A stretch of 64,000 nt of DNA. It comes from Aerolutibacter ruishenii (lineage in GTDB: Bacteria; Pseudomonadota; Gammaproteobacteria; Xanthomonadales; Xanthomonadaceae). The stretch covers positions 1 through 64,000 of the forward strand of contig NZ_VLKP01000008.1 of NCBI RefSeq assembly GCF_007830115.1, in the 5' to 3' direction. Shown here one piece after another: positions 50,611 to 60,454 of this stretch (position 1 is its first letter; the number at the start of each line of letters is the position of its first letter). Made by a program: the position numbers and the translations under genes. The notes beneath the pieces are model-generated. The model was not told where the DNA came from, made no database searches, and saw nothing but the letters and a program-made list of their open reading frames with translations.

Positions 50611-52419
50611 GTGAACGCATCCACCCAAGACCTTTCCTTCTCCGCAACCGTCGAAGGAGGGGCCGGCGGCAGCCGCCTGCCGGCGTTGAACGACTGGGTG
50701 GCCCAGGTCGCGGCGCTGACCCGTCCGGCCGCGATCCACTGGTGCGATGGCAGCGATGCCGAGAACGAGGCGCTCACCGCCCGGATGCTGGCCGATGGCA
50801 CCCTGCACAAACTCAACGAAGAGACCCATCCGGGCAGCTACCTGCACCGCTCGCACCCGGATGACGTCGCCCGCGTGGAGCACCTGACCTTTGTCTGCAC
50901 CACGCACCACGAGGACGCGGGCCCGAACAACAACTGGATGGCGCCGGAAGAGGGCCATGCCGAGATGGACGCGCTGTTCGATGGCTGCATGCAGGGCCGC
51001 ACCATGTACGTGATCCCGTACTGCATGGGCCCGATCGATTCGCCGCTGTCGCGTTGCGGCGTCGAGATCACCGACAGCCCGTACGTGGTCGCCAACATGC
51101 GCATCATGACCCGCATGGGCGCCCCGGCGCTGGCGCGCATCGAGCGCGAGGGCACGTTCGTGAAGGGCCTGCACTCCATCGGCGAGCTGGACCCGAACCG
51201 CCGCTTCATCATGCATTTCCCCGAGGAACTGACGATCAAGTCGTACGGCTCGGGCTACGGCGGCAATGCGCTGCTGGGCAAGAAGTGCCACGCACTGCGC
51301 ATCGCGTCGCACCAGGCCAAGTCGGAAGGCTGGCTGGCCGAACACATGCTGATCCTCGGCATCGAGAACCCGCAGGGCGAAACCCACTACGTTGCCGCGG
51401 CCTTCCCGTCGGCCTGCGGCAAGACCAACCTGGCCATGCTGATCCCGCCGGAGGGCTACCGCAACGCCGGCTGGAAGGTGTGGACCATCGGCGACGACAT
51501 CTGCTGGATGCGCCCGGGCGCCGACGGCCGCCTGTACGCGATCAACCCGGAGGCCGGCTTCTTCGGCGTGGCCCCGGGCACGTCGCGTAACTCCAACGCC
51601 AACGCGCTGGCGTCGATCCAGAGCAGCACCATCTTCACCAACGTGGGCGTCACCGCCGACAACCAGCCGTGGTGGGAAGGTCTTGAGAATGGCCAGACGC
51701 CGGTGATCGACTGGCGCGGCAACCCGTACGACCCGGCCAAGGGTCCCGCGGCGCACCCCAACTCGCGTTTCACCGTGAGTGCCAAGCAGTGCCCGTCGTA
51801 CTCCCCGATGGCCGAGGACCCGCAGGGTGTGCCGATCTCGGCGATCGTGTTCGGCGGGCGCCGCGCATCGCTGGTGCCGCTGGTGTTCGAGGCCCGTGAC
51901 TGGACCCACGGCGTTCTCGTCGGTGCCGCGATGGGCTCCGAAACGACCGCCGCCGCCACCGGTGCGGTTGGCGTGATGCGCCGCGACCCGATGGCGATGA
52001 AGCCGTTCTGCGGCTACAACTTCGCCGACTATTTCAGCCATTGGCTGTCGTTCGACAAGGAAGGCGCCCAGCTGCCGAAGGTCTTCCACGTCAACTGGTT
52101 CCGCAAGGGCGACAACGGCAAATTCCTGTGGCCGGGCTTTGGCGACAACCTGCGCGTACTGGAGTGGATGATCCAGCGCGTGAAGGGCGAGGCCGACGCG
52201 GTCGAGACGCCGATCGGCGCGCTGCCTGCGGAAGGCGCGCTCAATCTGGACGGCATCACGCTGGACGAGGAGGCCAAGGCCAAGCTGTTCGGCTTCGACC
52301 GCGCCGCGTGGGAGGCTGAATTCGCCAGCATCGGCGAATACCTGGACGAGTACGGCCCGCGCATGCCGCAGGCGCTGAAGGATGAGCAGCAGCGCATCGC
52401 AGGACTGTTGGCCGACTGA
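50611..52419 (+). CDS. pckG: GTP-dependent phosphoenolpyruvate carboxykinase
   Basis: 602 residues from GTG 50611 with GGAGGAG in front. The P-loop (kinase-1) AAFPSACGKTNLAML and the GTP-PEPCK block FGGRRASLVPLVFEARDWTH are present, as is the substrate loop with YGSGYGGNALLGKKC. It converts oxaloacetate to PEP in gluconeogenesis. Length is normal for the family. The 2OG oxygenase gene follows after three bases. Confidence 0.97.
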   Translation: MNASTQDLSFSATVEGGAGGSRLPALNDWVAQVAALTRPAAIHWCDGSDAENEALTARMLADGTLHKLNEETHPGSYLHRSHPDDVARVEHLTFVCTTHHEDAGPNNNWMAPEEGHAEMDALFDGCMQGRTMYVIPYCMGPIDSPLSRCGVEITDSPYVVANMRIMTRMGAPALARIEREGTFVKGLHSIGELDPNRRFIMHFPEELTIKSYGSGYGGNALLGKKCHALRIASHQAKSEGWLAEHMLILGIENPQGETHYVAAAFPSACGKTNLAMLIPPEGYRNAGWKVWTIGDDICWMRPGADGRLYAINPEAGFFGVAPGTSRNSNANALASIQSSTIFTNVGVTADNQPWWEGLENGQTPVIDWRGNPYDPAKGPAAHPNSRFTVSAKQCPSYSPMAEDPQGVPISAIVFGGRRASLVPLVFEARDWTHGVLVGAAMGSETTAAATGAVGVMRRDPMAMKPFCGYNFADYFSHWLSFDKEGAQLPKVFHVNWFRKGDNGKFLWPGFGDNLRVLEWMIQRVKGEADAVETPIGALPAEGALNLDGITLDEEAKAKLFGFDRAAWEAEFASIGEYLDEYGPRMPQALKDEQQRIAGLLAD

Positions 52420-52422
52420 CGC

Positions 52423-53010
52423 ATGCAAGGCTCGGACGCCGCTTCGCCGCCGCTGGTGCCCTCGCGCGAGGTGCTGATCGACGGCCTGCGCCTGAAGGTG
52501 TTCGACGGCTACCTGGAAAGCGCGGGCGCGCATTTTGAAGCGCTTTCCAAGGCGGGCTTCACCCGGACCGAGGTGGCCCGCCCGGACACGGTGGGATACA
52601 AGCACTGGGTCAACGAAGTGAGGTTGGAGGCCCTGGTGCGCCAGCCGATCTTCGAGCTCAGCATGCGGGCCACGCAATCTTTCGCCCAGACCGGGGAAAC
52701 CTTCCGGCCTTACCGGGCCTACACCAATGTCGCCAGTTACGGTGACATGCTGTTCACCCACACTGACTGCCTGCCGGGCATGGGCGACCTGACGGCCCTC
52801 TGGTACATCTGCGATGAGTGGGACATCGAGTGGGGCGGCGAGACGGTCTTCTATGACCAGCACGGCGAACTGGTAGCGGCGGCGCGGCCACGTCCGGGGC
52901 GCCTGGTGGTGTTCGATGGGGCGATCCTCCATGCGGGGCGTCCTCCCAGCCGGATCTGCTACAAGCCGCGCTACACCTTTGCGATCAAGTTCGAGCGGAT
53001 CACCCGATGA
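52423..53010 (+). CDS. 2OG-Fe(II) oxygenase-like protein
   Basis: 195 residues from ATG 52423, three bases after pckG. The double-stranded beta-helix metal site is visible: HTDCLPGMGDL (His and Asp) and FDGAILHAGRPPSRICYKPR (distal His, with Arg for 2OG). It overlaps the next gene by four bases (ATGA). The family hydroxylates proteins, peptides or small molecules; the substrate is unknown. It forms an operon with two sulfotransferase-like genes, so modification of a shared target is plausible. Confidence 0.75.
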   Translation: MQGSDAASPPLVPSREVLIDGLRLKVFDGYLESAGAHFEALSKAGFTRTEVARPDTVGYKHWVNEVRLEALVRQPIFELSMRATQSFAQTGETFRPYRAYTNVASYGDMLFTHTDCLPGMGDLTALWYICDEWDIEWGGETVFYDQHGELVAAARPRPGRLVVFDGAILHAGRPPSRICYKPRYTFAIKFERITR

Positions 53011-54041
53011 CGGCGGTGGGCGCAGTGCGGGCCGCGGTCGACTGGTCGAACCCGGCATGGTTCGCCGCTGACCTGGACGTTCGCGGTGGGCGGATCGCGA
53101 TGCTGCGGATCGAGCCGGACGTGGTGGAGCGCTCCACCTTCATGGACACGCGTATCGCGGCAGACCTGAGGCAATCCCTGCCGTTTGGTGCGGCAGACGT
53201 CCCAAGCCACTTGGACGAAGTGCCGCCGCCTGCCTGGCTCTTCCATACGTCGTTCTGTGGCTCGACGCTGCTGTCCCGCGCACTGCACGATCACCCGCGC
53301 ACCATGGTCTACCGTGAGCCGCTGGTGTTGCGACGCTTGGCCGATGCCCGCCAAGAGGGGCTGACGCTGGGCTCATGGGTCAAGACGTGCACGGAGCTGC
53401 TCGCGCGCCCGTGGATGCCGGGTGGCGGGATCGTGGTCAAGCCCACGCATGGTGCGCTGAACATCGCGGCAGACCTGATGACCGCGGTTCCGGGCGCGCG
53501 GGCCGTCGCGGTTACGTCCTCGCTCGAGGATTTCCTGGTCTCCCATTTCAAGAAGCCCCGCGAAACGCTGTTCATGGTGCCGGAGCTGTGCAAACGGCTG
53601 CTGGGCGTGGCCAGTACCGCGCCGAACTATCCCGAAGCGGCGCTTGCTCCGCCGTCGCTGCTGGCCGCGGTCGGGCTGCAGTGGGCGCTGCAGCGCGAAG
53701 TGCTGCTGGATATTGCGTTGGCCCATCCAGATCGGCTTCGCATCGTGGACATGCATCGGCTGCTCGAATCGTTGCCGGAAGTGGCGCAAGCATTCCTTGC
53801 GTGGACGCGAATCGGGCATGACGCCGGAACCGTGCGGTCTCGCGCCATCCAGATCGCCGGCCAGCATGCCAAGGCGCCGGGGCGAGCGTTCAACGCGCGG
53901 GACCGGGAAAAGGAGTCACAGATGCTCAGGCACGCGTATGCCGGCGAACTGGCCGCCGCTATGCAGTGGGTGGAAGCCCAGATCCTGCCGCATGTGCGCC
54001 CCGGCGCCGTCGACCTCGCATCGGCCGAGTTCGCGTTGTGA
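53007..54041 (+). CDS. Sulfotransferase-like P-loop protein
   Basis: 344 residues from ATG 53007. FHTSFCGSTLLSRALHDHP (about residues 75-93) resembles the 5'-phosphosulfate loop of sulfotransferases, and GARAVAVTSSLEDFLVSHFK takes the place of the 3'-phosphate loop. Weaker than the next gene but same fold class. It overlaps both neighbours by four bases (ATGA before, GTGA after). No signal peptide. Acceptor unknown. Confidence 0.7.
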   Translation: MTAVGAVRAAVDWSNPAWFAADLDVRGGRIAMLRIEPDVVERSTFMDTRIAADLRQSLPFGAADVPSHLDEVPPPAWLFHTSFCGSTLLSRALHDHPRTMVYREPLVLRRLADARQEGLTLGSWVKTCTELLARPWMPGGGIVVKPTHGALNIAADLMTAVPGARAVAVTSSLEDFLVSHFKKPRETLFMVPELCKRLLGVASTAPNYPEAALAPPSLLAAVGLQWALQREVLLDIALAHPDRLRIVDMHRLLESLPEVAQAFLAWTRIGHDAGTVRSRAIQIAGQHAKAPGRAFNARDREKESQMLRHAYAGELAAAMQWVEAQILPHVRPGAVDLASAEFAL

Positions 54042-55615
54042 GCGGACAGGCCGACCGGCACTGGCAGGAGGGTGAGCGCGCGGTGGCGTCGGGCAACCTC
54101 GCGATGGCCCGGCGTGCCTATGCCGCAGCGCTGGCCGAGGCGCCGAGACATGTGCCCTCGCTGCTGGGAATGTCGCAAGTTGCAGGGCGACTTGGCAGCC
54201 ACCGGGAAGCGCTTGCGGCCACGATGGCCGCATTCCATGCCTCCCCACAGGCCGCTCCGCTCCTGTTCGGGTTGGCCCGCCGGCTTCGGCACTTCAACGA
54301 ATACGAAGCGCTTTGCGAATGCCTCGCTCACCCACGGTTCGCGGCGGATGCGCCGGCCCAGGCGATGGCCGAGGCCGCGGTCATGCTCAGCTCCATCGGT
54401 GCGAATTCCCAGGCCAGGGCGCTTGTGGAAAAGGCGATCCAGAAGGCTCCCGGGCACGCGGCCTCCCATTACGTCCGTGGCAACCTGCGGGCCTTTGCCG
54501 GTGAGTTCGAATTGGCGGACGAGGACTATGCGCGCGGCCTGACACTGGACCCGCGCCTGTTCCAGTGCTCGTGGATGCGCGCGGGTCTGCGCACCCAGAC
54601 CGCGACCTCCAACCATGTCGACCTGCTTCGACGACAGCTGCGGTCCGCGACGCCCGGCGGGATGGGCGAGGTCTACCTCCAGTACGCCCTCCACAAGGAG
54701 TTGCATGACCTGGGCGACTACGCCGAGGCATGGATAGCCCTGGAAAAGGGCAATGCGATCAAACGCAGCCTGGTGAAGTTTGATGCCGGCGAGAGCGAGC
54801 GTCTTCTCGCTGGGCTGGCCGAGCTCTGCGATCGCACCTTCTGTACTTCGGGCGGGCAGGCCTCGCAGGGCGCGACGCCCATCTTCATCGTAGGCATGTA
54901 CCGTTCGGGCACGACGCTGCTCGAGCGTATCCTGGCCGGCCATGACGAGGTTGCGGACGCGGGTGAGACCTACGCCTTCGCAGAGCAGATGCGTCGGGCC
55001 ACTGACCATGCCACGAGCGGTCCGCTGGACGGCGAGCTGCTGCGCCGGGCCCGGGAGTGCGATTACGCCGCCGTCGGGCGCGGATACGCCGACGCGTCGC
55101 GATGGCTGTCGCGGGGCAAGGGATGGTTCACCGAGAAATTGCCGGCCAACTTCCTGCTGATGGGGTTCATCGCCAAGGCGGTGCCGTCGGCCCGGTTCCT
55201 GCACATGCAGCGCGACCCGATGGATACGTGCTTCTCGAATCTGCGCACCCTGTTCTCGGATGCCGCCGCGTATTCCTACCGCCAGGATGAACTGGTGGGG
55301 TACTACAAGGGCTACCGTCGCCTGATGGATCACTGGCGCGACGTCCTACCCGGGCGGATGCTGGACGTGGACTACCGGAAACTGGTGCTTGAGCCCGAAG
55401 TGCAGGCCCGTCGGATCGCGGATTTCTGTGGGCTGGACTACCGTCCGGCCATGGTCGAGGTGCAGCGTGAAGGCGGCGACGTGGCGACCGCCAGCGTTGC
55501 ACAGGTTCGTGGTGGGATCAGTACGCAGCGACGCGAGGCCTGGAGGCCCTACGAAGCCTGGCTGGGCCCCATGATCGAAGGCCTCAGGGATCCTTGCTGC
55601 CAAACCAGCAATTGA
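54038..55615 (+). CDS. TPR-sulfotransferase fusion
   Basis: 525 residues from GTG 54038, which overlaps the preceding stop as GTGA; upstream in-frame sequence lies inside the previous gene. Residues about 5-200 are TPR-like helical pairs (ARRAYAAALAEAPRHVPSLL, ALVEKAIQKAPGHAASHYVR). The sulfotransferase domain follows with the PAPS loop IFIVGMYRSGTTLLERILAG and the 3'-phosphate loop HMQRDPMDTCFSNL. This architecture is known for protein- or peptide-modifying sulfotransferases. It ends 32 bases inside the convergent oxygenase gene. Confidence 0.85.
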   Translation: MSGQADRHWQEGERAVASGNLAMARRAYAAALAEAPRHVPSLLGMSQVAGRLGSHREALAATMAAFHASPQAAPLLFGLARRLRHFNEYEALCECLAHPRFAADAPAQAMAEAAVMLSSIGANSQARALVEKAIQKAPGHAASHYVRGNLRAFAGEFELADEDYARGLTLDPRLFQCSWMRAGLRTQTATSNHVDLLRRQLRSATPGGMGEVYLQYALHKELHDLGDYAEAWIALEKGNAIKRSLVKFDAGESERLLAGLAELCDRTFCTSGGQASQGATPIFIVGMYRSGTTLLERILAGHDEVADAGETYAFAEQMRRATDHATSGPLDGELLRRARECDYAAVGRGYADASRWLSRGKGWFTEKLPANFLLMGFIAKAVPSARFLHMQRDPMDTCFSNLRTLFSDAAAYSYRQDELVGYYKGYRRLMDHWRDVLPGRMLDVDYRKLVLEPEVQARRIADFCGLDYRPAMVEVQREGGDVATASVAQVRGGISTQRREAWRPYEAWLGPMIEGLRDPCCQTSN

Positions 55616-56243
55616 ATGCGACGGTGATGCGCTCGTCGTCCCCATGGAAGGGCAGCACCTCGTGCTGCACCCAGGAGGGGAACAGCACCAGCTGCCCCGG
55701 CTGAAGGCGGATGCTCCAGGTGCCGTGGTGGTACGGTGCACGCAGCTTGGCGTTGCCGGCATCCATGAAATAGTTGCTGTAATGATGCGGGTTGTGGAAG
55801 CGCAGCACGCCCGATTCGGGATAGTCCTCTGGCGTCGTGCCGGGATCCACGCAGTACACCCCCGACCACGACGCCATGGGATGGGTGTGCAGGATCGTGA
55901 ACCCGCCCTTGCGGGTGACGTGATACCAGGTGTGTGAGTAGATCTGCAGCGCTGCCATTTCACGCGCGCCGTAACCGTTGAGCTCGGCAATGGCCTGGCC
56001 CAGGGACTCCCAGCAGAAGCGCTTCAGTTCCTGCACGCACGCCTCCGGCCAGGAGAACAGCTCGAAGTCGCTCTCGAACACGCCGCGTTGCTGTTTCAGG
56101 GACGGATGGGGATTGGCATAGCGCGTGCCCTCCGCTTCCCGGGCCAGCAGGAGCTGCTTGAGTTCCCCATTGAGCGCTTCGGCGTTCGGATGTCGCCGTT
56201 GGCCGAAGGGGACGGAAAAGGCAGGGTAGATCTCGACGGTCAT
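55584..56243 (-). CDS. 2OG-Fe(II) oxygenase (TIGR02466-like)
   Basis: 219 residues from ATG 56243. Motifs GGFTILHTHPMASWSGVYCV (metal-binding His) and SWVQHEVLPFHGDDERITVA (distal His and Arg) match the TIGR02466 group of putative 2OG-Fe(II) oxygenases. It overlaps the 3' end of the TPR-sulfotransferase gene on the other strand by 32 bases and precedes the TonB receptor gene by about 20-80 bases with a terminator in between. Substrate unknown. Confidence 0.8.
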   Translation of the reverse strand: MTVEIYPAFSVPFGQRRHPNAEALNGELKQLLLAREAEGTRYANPHPSLKQQRGVFESDFELFSWPEACVQELKRFCWESLGQAIAELNGYGAREMAALQIYSHTWYHVTRKGGFTILHTHPMASWSGVYCVDPGTTPEDYPESGVLRFHNPHHYSNYFMDAGNAKLRAPYHHGTWSIRLQPGQLVLFPSWVQHEVLPFHGDDERITVAFNCWFGSKDP

Positions 56244-56271
56244 GGTGGTGACTGACGTGGCGGGGGTCCGG

Positions 56272-56301
56272 AAAAAACTACGGCCCCTTTCGGGGCCGTA
56301 G
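56272..56301 (-). terminator. Terminator of the TonB receptor gene
   Basis: On the minus strand CTACGGCCCC and GGGGCCGTAG (56301-56292 and 56287-56278) form a perfect 10-bp stem with a 4-base loop, followed by TTTTTT (56277-56272). A textbook rho-independent terminator 23 bases after the receptor stop. Confidence 0.92.
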
Positions 56302-56323
56302 CAGAATACCTCGTTCAGCCAGA

Positions 56324-59200
56324 TTAGAACTTCTGGTTGTACTGCAGGTAGATGTAACGACCCGGGATTTCATACTGCGGGTCGAAGCTGTTGGCGAACG
56401 TCGAGAACGACACCGGCGGCTGCTTGTCGAACGCGTTGTTCACGCCCAGGGTGATGCGGGCGTTCCACGGCGCCTTCCAGTAACCGGTGATGTCGTGGTA
56501 CGTGACGCTGCCGATGCGGTTCTCGGCGGCGTTCACCGGGTTGCCATCTTCGTCCTCGACGTAGCGGTCCGGATCCGAGCACAGGTCGCCGAAGCCGTAG
56601 TCAACCATGAACTGGCAGTCTTCGGTCTGGTTCGAGTAGAAACGCGAAGCCCAGGTGGCACCGAAGTCGCCCATTTCCCAACGGGCCATCAGGTTGCTGC
56701 GGATGCGCCAGTAGTTGTCACGGTCGTAGTACTCGCCGACCAGGTTGTTGCCGTCGCTGTTGTTCTCGAAGTGGGACATGTAGGTGCTGTCCCAGGTGAA
56801 GCTGAACTTGCCGAAGGAGGTTTCCGGCAGACGGTAGTTGACCGTCATGTCGTAGCCTTCCACCTCGGTGGTGGCGAAGTTCACGCCCGAGGACAGCAGG
56901 AAGTCGATGTTGCCACCGGCGCCGCGGGTGTAGTTGCCGCAGAACGCGGTCTCACCGTCACGGATGCAGCGGTTGAGGATCGTCTGGCCACCGAAGCCGG
57001 AGATGGCGTCGGTCAGCTCGATCTTCCACCAGTCCAGCGACATGTCGAAGCCTTCGATGAAGCCCGGGTTCCACACCAGACCCAGGGTGCGGGTCTCGGA
57101 CTTCTCCGGCTGCAGGTTCGGGTTACCGCCGGTGCTGATGCGGATCTGCGAGTTGCCCTGGTCATAGCCACCGACCGGCACACCCTGCGCGTGGCAGCGG
57201 GCCTTCTGTTCCGCGGTCAGGCCGTTGTAGCCGCCACCGAAGGTGGTCGAGCACGGGTCGGCAATCTGCGGGAACGAGTCGGACACGCCCTGGTACAGCT
57301 CGGCGATGGACGGGGCGCGGAAGCCTTCCGACCAGTTACCGCGGATCATCAGGTCTTCGATCGGACGCCACTTGAAGCCGAACTTGGCATTGGTGGTGTC
57401 GCCGAAGTTGCTGTAGTCCGAGTAACGGCCGGCGATGCTGAACTCCAGCTCCTTGGCCAGCACGACGTCACGCAGCAGCGGGATCGCGAACTCGAGGTAG
57501 GCTTCCTCGACGCTGTAACCGCCAGCCGTCGGGGTACGGGCGTTGCCCGTGGTCTGGCCGGCCGAGATCAGGGCGTCCGGAGCGTCAAAGCCCGACTCCT
57601 CGCGGCGCTCGACACCAGCCGCGAACGAGAACATGCCGCCCGGCAGTTCGAAGATCTCGCCGCTCACGTTGGCGAAGTACTGCTTCATCTCGTAGCCGAA
57701 GTTGTCGTGCGCTTCGAACGAGGTGTAGGCCAGCATTTCCGGCGTGATCGAGCCGACGCCGCCCAGCAGGTTCATCGGGACGCAGCCCGGGATGATGCTG
57801 CCACCCAGCGAGGTGACGCACACCGGCACGCCGTTGCGGATCTCGGACGGGCCGAGAGCGGCCTTCAGCGCGGCAACGTTGAACAGGCCGAACGTGGTGT
57901 CGGACTGGTCATTGCGGCCGTACACCATGCCCGCATCCCACGAGAAGAAGCGGTCGGCGAACTCGAAGCTGCCTTCCAGGCCACCGGTGAACGCGTAGGT
58001 GTCGATGTTCTGGTTGAAGGAGCGACCACCGGTCTCCACGGCGCGGCGCTGGATGCGCGACACCGGACGGCCGAACGGGTTGTAGATGCTGTCCGCGCTG
58101 ATGTGCACGGTGCGGGCCTGGACGCCAGCGCCCGGGCCGGTGCCCAGCACGATCGGCATTGCGGCGAGCAGCTGCTCCGACTTGCGGTTGTTGTAGGTCG
58201 CCTGGACGAAGGCGCTGACGTCGTCGGTCAGGTTGAGCGAAGCGCGACCGAAGATCGAGATGCGCTCCTGCGGGGTGACCAGATAGTTGTCCGGGGCGAA
58301 GTTGTAGATGTCCGCCGGGATCAGGAACGGACGCCACGCATTGGGCGTGGAGCCCGAGTTGTACGTGAACTGACCGGCCGAGCCGTCCGGACGGGTCTGG
58401 GTGCCCGAGCACGCGCCCGAGACCGGGTTCACCGTGCCGTTACAGACCGCGAAGCGGCCGTCCGGCGAGGTGGAGCTGCCGAACGAGGTGCCGGTGCCAT
58501 ACACGGGAACCGAGGAAATCTCGCGGTCGCCGGCCATGACCGGCTCTTCCTTGACGTAACCGGCGCCGAACATGGCGCTGAAGCGGTCGTCGGCGGTGCC
58601 GATGGTGATGTCGTACGACTGGCGGGTGCCGTCACCCTTGTCGAACTGACCGAAGTGCGCATTGGCTTCCGCGCCCTGGTACTTGTCGCGCAGGATCACG
58701 TTGACCACGCCGGCGATGGCGTCCGATCCGTAGATGACCGAGGCGCCGTCCTTCAGGACTTCGATGCGCTCGACCATGGCGGTCGGGATGGTGTTCAGGT
58801 CGACCGCGCCACCGAGACCGGTGCCGCCGACCCAACGACGGCCGTTGACCAGCACCAGGGTGCGGTTCGAGCCGAGGTTGCGCAGGCTGACGCGGGTTTC
58901 GCCGTTGCCGCCGTTGTTGTAGGTGGTGTTGAGGGTCGAGCCGTTGGACGTGATGTTCTGGATCACGTCACCGACCGAGGTCAGGCCCTGGGCCTGGATG
59001 TCGGCGCGGTCGAGGGTGAAGATCGGCTGCGAGGTTTCGACTTCGGCGCGCTTGATGCGCGAGCCGGTCACTTCGATGCGATCCAGGGTGGTGGTCTCTT
59101 CCTGCTGGGCTTCCTGCGCAAACGCAACGCCGGTGCCCGCAGTGCCGACGACGAGCGCGAAGGAAATCGCGTCGCGCAGCTTGTTGGTCTTAAAGGTCAT
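56324..59200 (-). CDS. TonB-dependent outer-membrane receptor
   Basis: 958 residues from ATG 59200 (GGAGAGAG before it). A signal peptide (FALVVGTAGTGVAFAQ) is followed by a TonB-box-like region (TTTLDRIEVTGSRIKR), the plug domain (ALTSVGDVIQNITSNG-like, RTLVLVNGRRWVGGTG) and a 22-strand barrel ending in the outer-membrane signature YLQYNQKF. Many residues resemble the Xanthomonas/Caulobacter peptide or glycan receptors rather than siderophore ones. The 2OG oxygenase beside it is a recurrent partner in this group. Transported substrate unknown. Confidence 0.92.
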   Translation of the reverse strand: MTFKTNKLRDAISFALVVGTAGTGVAFAQEAQQEETTTLDRIEVTGSRIKRAEVETSQPIFTLDRADIQAQGLTSVGDVIQNITSNGSTLNTTYNNGGNGETRVSLRNLGSNRTLVLVNGRRWVGGTGLGGAVDLNTIPTAMVERIEVLKDGASVIYGSDAIAGVVNVILRDKYQGAEANAHFGQFDKGDGTRQSYDITIGTADDRFSAMFGAGYVKEEPVMAGDREISSVPVYGTGTSFGSSTSPDGRFAVCNGTVNPVSGACSGTQTRPDGSAGQFTYNSGSTPNAWRPFLIPADIYNFAPDNYLVTPQERISIFGRASLNLTDDVSAFVQATYNNRKSEQLLAAMPIVLGTGPGAGVQARTVHISADSIYNPFGRPVSRIQRRAVETGGRSFNQNIDTYAFTGGLEGSFEFADRFFSWDAGMVYGRNDQSDTTFGLFNVAALKAALGPSEIRNGVPVCVTSLGGSIIPGCVPMNLLGGVGSITPEMLAYTSFEAHDNFGYEMKQYFANVSGEIFELPGGMFSFAAGVERREESGFDAPDALISAGQTTGNARTPTAGGYSVEEAYLEFAIPLLRDVVLAKELEFSIAGRYSDYSNFGDTTNAKFGFKWRPIEDLMIRGNWSEGFRAPSIAELYQGVSDSFPQIADPCSTTFGGGYNGLTAEQKARCHAQGVPVGGYDQGNSQIRISTGGNPNLQPEKSETRTLGLVWNPGFIEGFDMSLDWWKIELTDAISGFGGQTILNRCIRDGETAFCGNYTRGAGGNIDFLLSSGVNFATTEVEGYDMTVNYRLPETSFGKFSFTWDSTYMSHFENNSDGNNLVGEYYDRDNYWRIRSNLMARWEMGDFGATWASRFYSNQTEDCQFMVDYGFGDLCSDPDRYVEDEDGNPVNAAENRIGSVTYHDITGYWKAPWNARITLGVNNAFDKQPPVSFSTFANSFDPQYEIPGRYIYLQYNQKF

Positions 59201-59335
59201 CTCTCTCTCCAAGTGAAGGCTTGGTAATTCCCATGGGAACCTCACCAGTGGAGTCAAGAAAGACACCAAATCCGGCAAGGCCGTCCGGATAGTAGCCCCC
59301 TTGGAGCGAAAATTAAAGTGTCGTTAACAAATGCG

Positions 59336-59359
59336 AAGGCCGCCCTCACGGGCGGCCTT
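59336..59359 (-). terminator. Hairpin after the outer-membrane-like gene
   Basis: AAGGCCGCCC (59336-59345) pairs with GGGCGGCCTT (59350-59359) around TCAC. On the minus strand it is followed by CGCATTTGTT, so it can end transcription of the gene at 59454 before it reaches the receptor promoter. Confidence 0.6.
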
Positions 59360-59453
59360 GTTTGCTTTGAAATTCAATGGCTTAAGGGTGTGTGCGCACC
59401 CTCACCATGCCCGTCTGGCAATTTATCGCGGTGCCGCCAGCGTGAAAATCTCG

Positions 59454-60329
59454 TCAGAGGTCCTGCTCGTACCGCACATACGGCACGGTACCTTCATTGT
59501 CGCCCTGGTTGCGGGGGGCAAACGGATTCCGGCCGCGGGTCACCACGTTCTCGGCACCGACGGTCAGCTGGCCGCTCCATGGGGTGCGCCAGGTCAGGCC
59601 CACGCCGAGCCCTTCCCAATGGCCGGGCTGGCTTGGGGTTTCAACCACGCGGCCGATGATGTTGGCGCTGAAGGCGCCCTTGCCCGCGCCGATCGTCAAC
59701 GACCGGGTGGTCCACTGGTCGGCCAGTTCCGTGCTGGCCTGGCCGACCGGAATGAGCGTGGCGCGTGCCCACGTGCCGCCAATGGAGACCGTGGCTTCCG
59801 ACCCGATGTGCTTCTGGCCGTAGACCGTCAGGGTGTTCTGCTCGAGTTTGCTGGACCGGGCATTGGGCGTCAGCCACGCCGGGAGCGAGTCGCGCCCGGT
59901 GCCCAGCGCCACGCCAATGCGGCCCGCCGCGCGGGTCAGGGTGGCTCCCACGGTGCCTTGGCGGCTGCCACGCCCGCTGCGGTCCTGGTCGAGGGACGCC
60001 AGCATGCAATGGTTGGCCAGGTTGCCGATGGCGTTGGATAGGCCGGTCTTGCGGTCGCAGACCAGCCCGAGCGTATCGCCGGTCTCCAGGCCAAATGCGG
60101 CGTCCAGCGAGGATTGGCCAACGCGCCACCGGGCACCGGCGACGGGAGTCGTCGTAGGCTCCAGCAGCAGGTAAGCCTCGACCTTGCCGCTAGCATTGTT
60201 CAATACGGGGAGGACCGCGGCCTTTTCACCCTGGGCCGGGGTGCGGGCCTTGGACTGCGCGTGCGCGCCCGTGGCCACGCCCAAGGCGAGCATCAGGGTC
60301 AGCGACAGTGGCAGCAGGCGCGGATACAT
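59454..60329 (-). CDS. Exported outer-membrane-like protein (291 aa)
   Basis: 291 residues from ATG 60329. The signal peptide (LLPLSLTLMLALGVATGAHA) ends in a clear cleavage site, and the mature protein has alternating amphipathic strands (TVSIGGTWARATLIPVGQAS, LGVGLTWRTPWSGQLTVGAE) that look like a small beta-barrel. Two Cys (VCDRKT and NHCML) could form a disulfide. Family not recognised beyond similar xanthomonad exported proteins. It lies between the TonB receptor and hslO. Confidence 0.65.
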   Translation of the reverse strand: MYPRLLPLSLTLMLALGVATGAHAQSKARTPAQGEKAAVLPVLNNASGKVEAYLLLEPTTTPVAGARWRVGQSSLDAAFGLETGDTLGLVCDRKTGLSNAIGNLANHCMLASLDQDRSGRGSRQGTVGATLTRAAGRIGVALGTGRDSLPAWLTPNARSSKLEQNTLTVYGQKHIGSEATVSIGGTWARATLIPVGQASTELADQWTTRSLTIGAGKGAFSANIIGRVVETPSQPGHWEGLGVGLTWRTPWSGQLTVGAENVVTRGRNPFAPRNQGDNEGTVPYVRYEQDL

Positions 60330-60454
60330 GGTGTACGTATCGACCGGTGCGGATCGACGAAGTTCCCCTAAGTCTGGAGCCAGACTTTAACGAATTTATA
60401 CTTCCTTAACAATCACGCCGTCACAGAATGGGCACTTGCTGCCGCTGCGGCACA

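Noticed and set aside
50578..53058. Long minus-strand frame opposite pckG and the oxygenase gene
   Set aside because: Shadow frame; its sequence is Arg/His/Ala-rich without any recognisable domain.
56495..59227. Long plus-strand frame opposite the TonB receptor
   Set aside because: Shadow frame of the receptor gene; Val/Ala/Asp-rich without motifs.
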